A stretch of DNA of 64,000 bases from Pseudomonas sp. B21-048 (lineage in GTDB: Bacteria > Pseudomonadota > Gammaproteobacteria > Pseudomonadales > Pseudomonadaceae). Of this stretch, positions 61,456 through 64,000 are shown piece by piece. The notes beneath the pieces are model-generated. The model was given only the letters and a program-made list of their open reading frames with translations. It was not told the DNA's origin and searched no databases. The stretch is from assembly GCF_024748615.1 (NCBI RefSeq), contig NZ_CP087168.1, forward strand, positions 5,084,001-5,148,000, written 5' to 3'. Numbering within the stretch: position 1 is the first letter of the stretch; the number at the start of each line of letters is the position of its first letter. The position numbers were made by a program, and so were the translations under genes.

Positions 61456-62602
61456 TTCCGTGTCAGACAAGTTACCGCCCAAGCCCGAAATCGGCCTGCC
61501 ACTGTGGTTGCTGGCCGAGCTGACCTATCGCTGCCCGCTGCAATGCCCATACTGCTCCAATCCGCTGGATTTCGCCGAGCAAGGCAAAGAGTTGTCCACC
61601 GAACAGTGGATCAAAGTCTTTCGCGAAGCCCGGGAGATGGGCGCGGCGCAGTTGGGTTTTTCCGGCGGTGAGCCGCTGGTGCGCCAAGACCTCGCCGAGC
61701 TGATCGCCGAGGCGCGCAAGCTGGGTTTTTATACCAACCTGATCACCTCTGGCATCGGTCTCACCGAGCAGAAAATCAGCGACTTCAAGAAGGCCGGTCT
61801 GGACCACATCCAGATCAGTTTTCAGGCCAGCGACGAGCAGGTGAACAACCTGCTGGCCGGCTCAAAAAAGGCCTTCGCGCAAAAGCTCGAAATGGCTCGC
61901 GCGGTGAAGGCTCACGGTTATCCGATGGTGCTGAACTTCGTCACCCATCGGCACAACATCGACAAGATCGACCGCATCATCGAGCTGTGCATCGCCCTTG
62001 AAGCGGACTTCGTCGAACTCGCGACGTGCCAGTTCTACGGCTGGGCGCAGCTCAATCGTATTGGCCTGTTGCCGACCAAAGAACAATTGGTTCGCGCCGA
62101 ACGCATCACCAATGAATACCGCGCCAAACTGGAAGCCGAAGGGCATCCATGCAAGCTTATTTTCGTCACGCCGGACTATTACGAAGAACGCCCGAAAGCC
62201 TGTATGAATGGCTGGGGCAGTATTTTTCTGACAGTCACGCCGGACGGAACCGCCCTGCCTTGTCATGGAGCCCGACAGATGCCGGTGCAGTTTCCCAACG
62301 TACGCGACCACAGCATGCAGCACATCTGGTACGACTCGTTCGGCTTCAACCGCTTTCGCGGCTACGACTGGATGCCCGAGCCGTGCCGTTCCTGCGACGA
62401 GAAAGAAAAGGATTTCGGCGGCTGCCGCTGTCAGGCGTTCATGCTCACGGGTGACGCGAGCAACGCCGACCCGGTGTGCAGCAAGTCGCAACATCACGGC
62501 GTGATTCTCAAGGCCCGCGAAGAAGCCGAACACGCGACTCAGACCATCGAACAACTGGCCTTTCGCAATGAACGAAACTCACGCCTCATCGCCAAAAGCT
62601 GA
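61427..62602 (+). CDS. pqqE: PqqE, radical SAM PqqA crosslinking enzyme
   Basis: About 391 residues from GTG 61427, favoured because GGAGG lies six bases upstream; GTG 61460 (MSDKLPPKP) is the alternative. The radical SAM motif CPLQCPYC (Cys triad) is near residues 39-46. The SPASM domain Cys are in CMNGWGS (about 255), and [16 protein letters not shown] (about 325-340). It joins Glu and Tyr of PqqA by a C-C bond, with PqqD as partner. Confidence 0.95.
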   Translation: MLSTGSNLPDSVSDKLPPKPEIGLPLWLLAELTYRCPLQCPYCSNPLDFAEQGKELSTEQWIKVFREAREMGAAQLGFSGGEPLVRQDLAELIAEARKLGFYTNLITSGIGLTEQKISDFKKAGLDHIQISFQASDEQVNNLLAGSKKAFAQKLEMARAVKAHGYPMVLNFVTHRHNIDKIDRIIELCIALEADFVELATCQFYGWAQLNRIGLLPTKEQLVRAERITNEYRAKLEAEGHPCKLIFVTPDYYEERPKACMNGWGSIFLTVTPDGTALPCHGARQMPVQFPNVRDHSMQHIWYDSFGFNRFRGYDWMPEPCRSCDEKEKDFGGCRCQAFMLTGDASNADPVCSKSQHHGVILKAREEAEHATQTIEQLAFRNERNSRLIAKS

Positions 62603-64000
62603 ACCCTTAAGCGCCGCCAGGGCTGTCGCGGCCGGCATCGACTTCGCCGAGTTGCAAATCGGCAAGCATGGCCTGTTCTGGAACGAATATCGGCCCGAGG
62701 ATGCCGCCTGCCGGATCTGGCAGTGGCGCGATGGCCAGGCTCATTGCCTGACACCGCCCACCTTCAGTGTGCGCAGCCGGGTGTACGAATATGGCGGCGG
62801 CGCGTTTTGTCTGACCGACGACGGGCTTGTTTTCGTCAACGAGGCCGATCAGCAGTTGTATCGGCAATCGCTGACGGGGGAGGCGCCAGAGGTGCTGACT
62901 TCAAGTGAATGCCGTTACGGCGATTTGCACTTCGCCAACGGGCAAGTGCTGGCGATAGAAGAGAACCGCGATCGACATCGTCTGGTGGCTATCGATCTGG
63001 CTGACGGCCAACGTCACCTGCTGGCCGAAGGCGCCGATTTCTACGCGGCACCGACCCTGAGCCCTGACGGTCGACGTCTGGCCTGGATCGAGTGGAATCG
63101 CCCGGATCAACCCTGGACCGCGACTCGCCTGATGGTTGCCGAGCGCCAGAGCGATCACACCTTTGCGCAACCGCGCTGTGTGGCGGGTGATGGGGCCCAG
63201 GAGTCTCTGCAACAACCTCGATTCGATGATAGCAGCCGTCTGTTTTGTCTGACGGATCGAGGCGGTTTCTGGCAGCCGTGGATGGAATCGGGCAACGGTC
63301 TGAGCCCACTGCCAAGTGCTGCCGCCGACCATGGACCGGCGCCTTGGCAACTGGGTGGTTGCACGTGGTTGCCGTTGGGCGAAGACAGTTATCTCGCGAG
63401 TTGGACCGAAGGTGGTTTTGGTCGACTGGAGTTTTGTCATGGCGATGGTTCCCGTGACGATTTCACGGGCGACTACAGCCGTTTCCGCCATCTCGCACAG
63501 GATGAACAGTTCATCTACTGCATCGCCGCTTCGCCGGTCAGTTCGTCGGCGGTGATTGCCATTGACCGCGAGAATCGGCAGGTGAAGACACTCGCCGGCG
63601 GTGCTGCACCCTTACCCGCCGAACGGATCAGCCGCCCGCAAACCCTGCGCTATCCGAGCGGTTCGGGTGAGGCCCACGGTTTCTTCTACCCGGCGATGAC
63701 CGGCGACACGAAACCGCCGTTGGTGGTGTTCATTCACGGCGGCCCGACTTCGGCCTGCTACCCGATGTTCGACCCGCGAATCCAGTATTGGGCGCAGCGC
63801 GGCTTCGCCGTGGCCGACCTCAACTACCGAGGCAGCAGCGGCTATGGCCGCGCTTATCGCCAGGCGCTGCATTTGAGCTGGGGCGATGTGGATGTGGAAG
63901 ATGCCTGTGCGGTGGTGGCCTACCTCGCCGATCGGGGGCTGATCGACGGCAACAAGGCGTTTATCCGTGGAGGCAGCGCCGGTGGCTACACCACGTTGTG
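62568..64000 (+). CDS. S9-family prolyl-oligopeptidase-like protein (partial)
   Basis: The gene runs off the window edge; about 477 residues are visible from ATG 62568, overlapping the pqqE end by 35 bases. The first part looks like a beta-propeller (repeats such as [15 protein letters not shown]), and the peptidase domain starts near 375: [10 protein letters not shown] and the nucleophile elbow RGGSAGGYT near the right edge. It follows pqqE in P. putida as well, where its role in PQQ processing is unproven; it may degrade the cleaved PqqA peptide. Confidence 0.85.
   Translation, partial: MNETHASSPKAEPLSAARAVAAGIDFAELQIGKHGLFWNEYRPEDAACRIWQWRDGQAHCLTPPTFSVRSRVYEYGGGAFCLTDDGLVFVNEADQQLYRQSLTGEAPEVLTSSECRYGDLHFANGQVLAIEENRDRHRLVAIDLADGQRHLLAEGADFYAAPTLSPDGRRLAWIEWNRPDQPWTATRLMVAERQSDHTFAQPRCVAGDGAQESLQQPRFDDSSRLFCLTDRGGFWQPWMESGNGLSPLPSAAADHGPAPWQLGGCTWLPLGEDSYLASWTEGGFGRLEFCHGDGSRDDFTGDYSRFRHLAQDEQFIYCIAASPVSSSAVIAIDRENRQVKTLAGGAAPLPAERISRPQTLRYPSGSGEAHGFFYPAMTGDTKPPLVVFIHGGPTSACYPMFDPRIQYWAQRGFAVADLNYRGSSGYGRAYRQALHLSWGDVDVEDACAVVAYLADRGLIDGNKAFIRGGSAGGYTTL

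Overview
The window is chromosomal DNA of a fluorescent pseudomonad, most likely in the P. fluorescens/P. putida part of the genus. Signs are the GC-rich coding sequence, the gene orders trpE / trpGDC, lptD-surA-pdxA-rsmA-apaG-apaH, rpsU-dnaG-rpoD and pqqFABCDE, the AmgK/MurU cell-wall recycling pair, and several REP-type palindromes carrying GCGAGC cores.

Layout. 1-8.6 kb: a partial lipoate-ligase-like gene, then trpC, trpD and trpG, the GDSL autotransporter esterase gene estA on the other strand (broken by a one-base frameshift), trpE, gph and rpe. Two Trp-rich leader peptides precede trpG and trpE. 8.7-14.5 kb: an iron alcohol dehydrogenase and a four-gene polyamine-type ABC importer. 14.8-18 kb: a NarL-type two-component pair whose sensor carries a periplasmic solute-binding domain. 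18-21.5 kb: a DUF3530 protein, a DjlA-like co-chaperone, and murU-amgK. 21.6-29.2 kb: outer-membrane biogenesis and housekeeping (lptD, surA, pdxA, rsmA, apaG, apaH, glpE). 29.5-34.5 kb: the stress/starvation cluster prkA-yeaH-spoVR. 34.5-40 kb: cca, an intact-looking IS1182-type element inserted in a REP-like palindrome, folK/folB, plsY and tsaD. 40-44.8 kb: the macromolecular synthesis genes rpsU, dnaG and rpoD, with a long hairpin in the rpsU leader. 44.9-48.65 kb: a large solute-binding-PAS-GGDEF-EAL membrane protein. 48.7-53.4 kb: tRNA-Ile2(CAU) followed by a decayed, AT-richer genomic island. 53.4-56.6 kb: an Lrp-type regulator with davB-davA (lysine to 5-aminovalerate). 56.6 kb to the end: pqqF-pqqA-pqqB-pqqC-pqqD-pqqE and a prolyl-oligopeptidase-like gene cut by the window edge.

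Most of the window is conserved core. The accessory material is the island beside the tRNA: a frameshifted tyrosine integrase fragment, a frameshifted serine recombinase fragment, a DsbC-like protein whose motif is CPYT, an orphan lipoprotein, a two-helix membrane protein, and a free-standing M41-like (FtsH protease domain) metallopeptidase without an AAA+ domain. The best non-coding candidates are the rpsU leader hairpin, the paired trp leaders, the structured pqqA leader with a terminator after pqqA, and a palindrome upstream of the ABC operon. I saw no CRISPR array, prophage module or rRNA gene, and I could not confidently recognise a wholly new multi-gene system.
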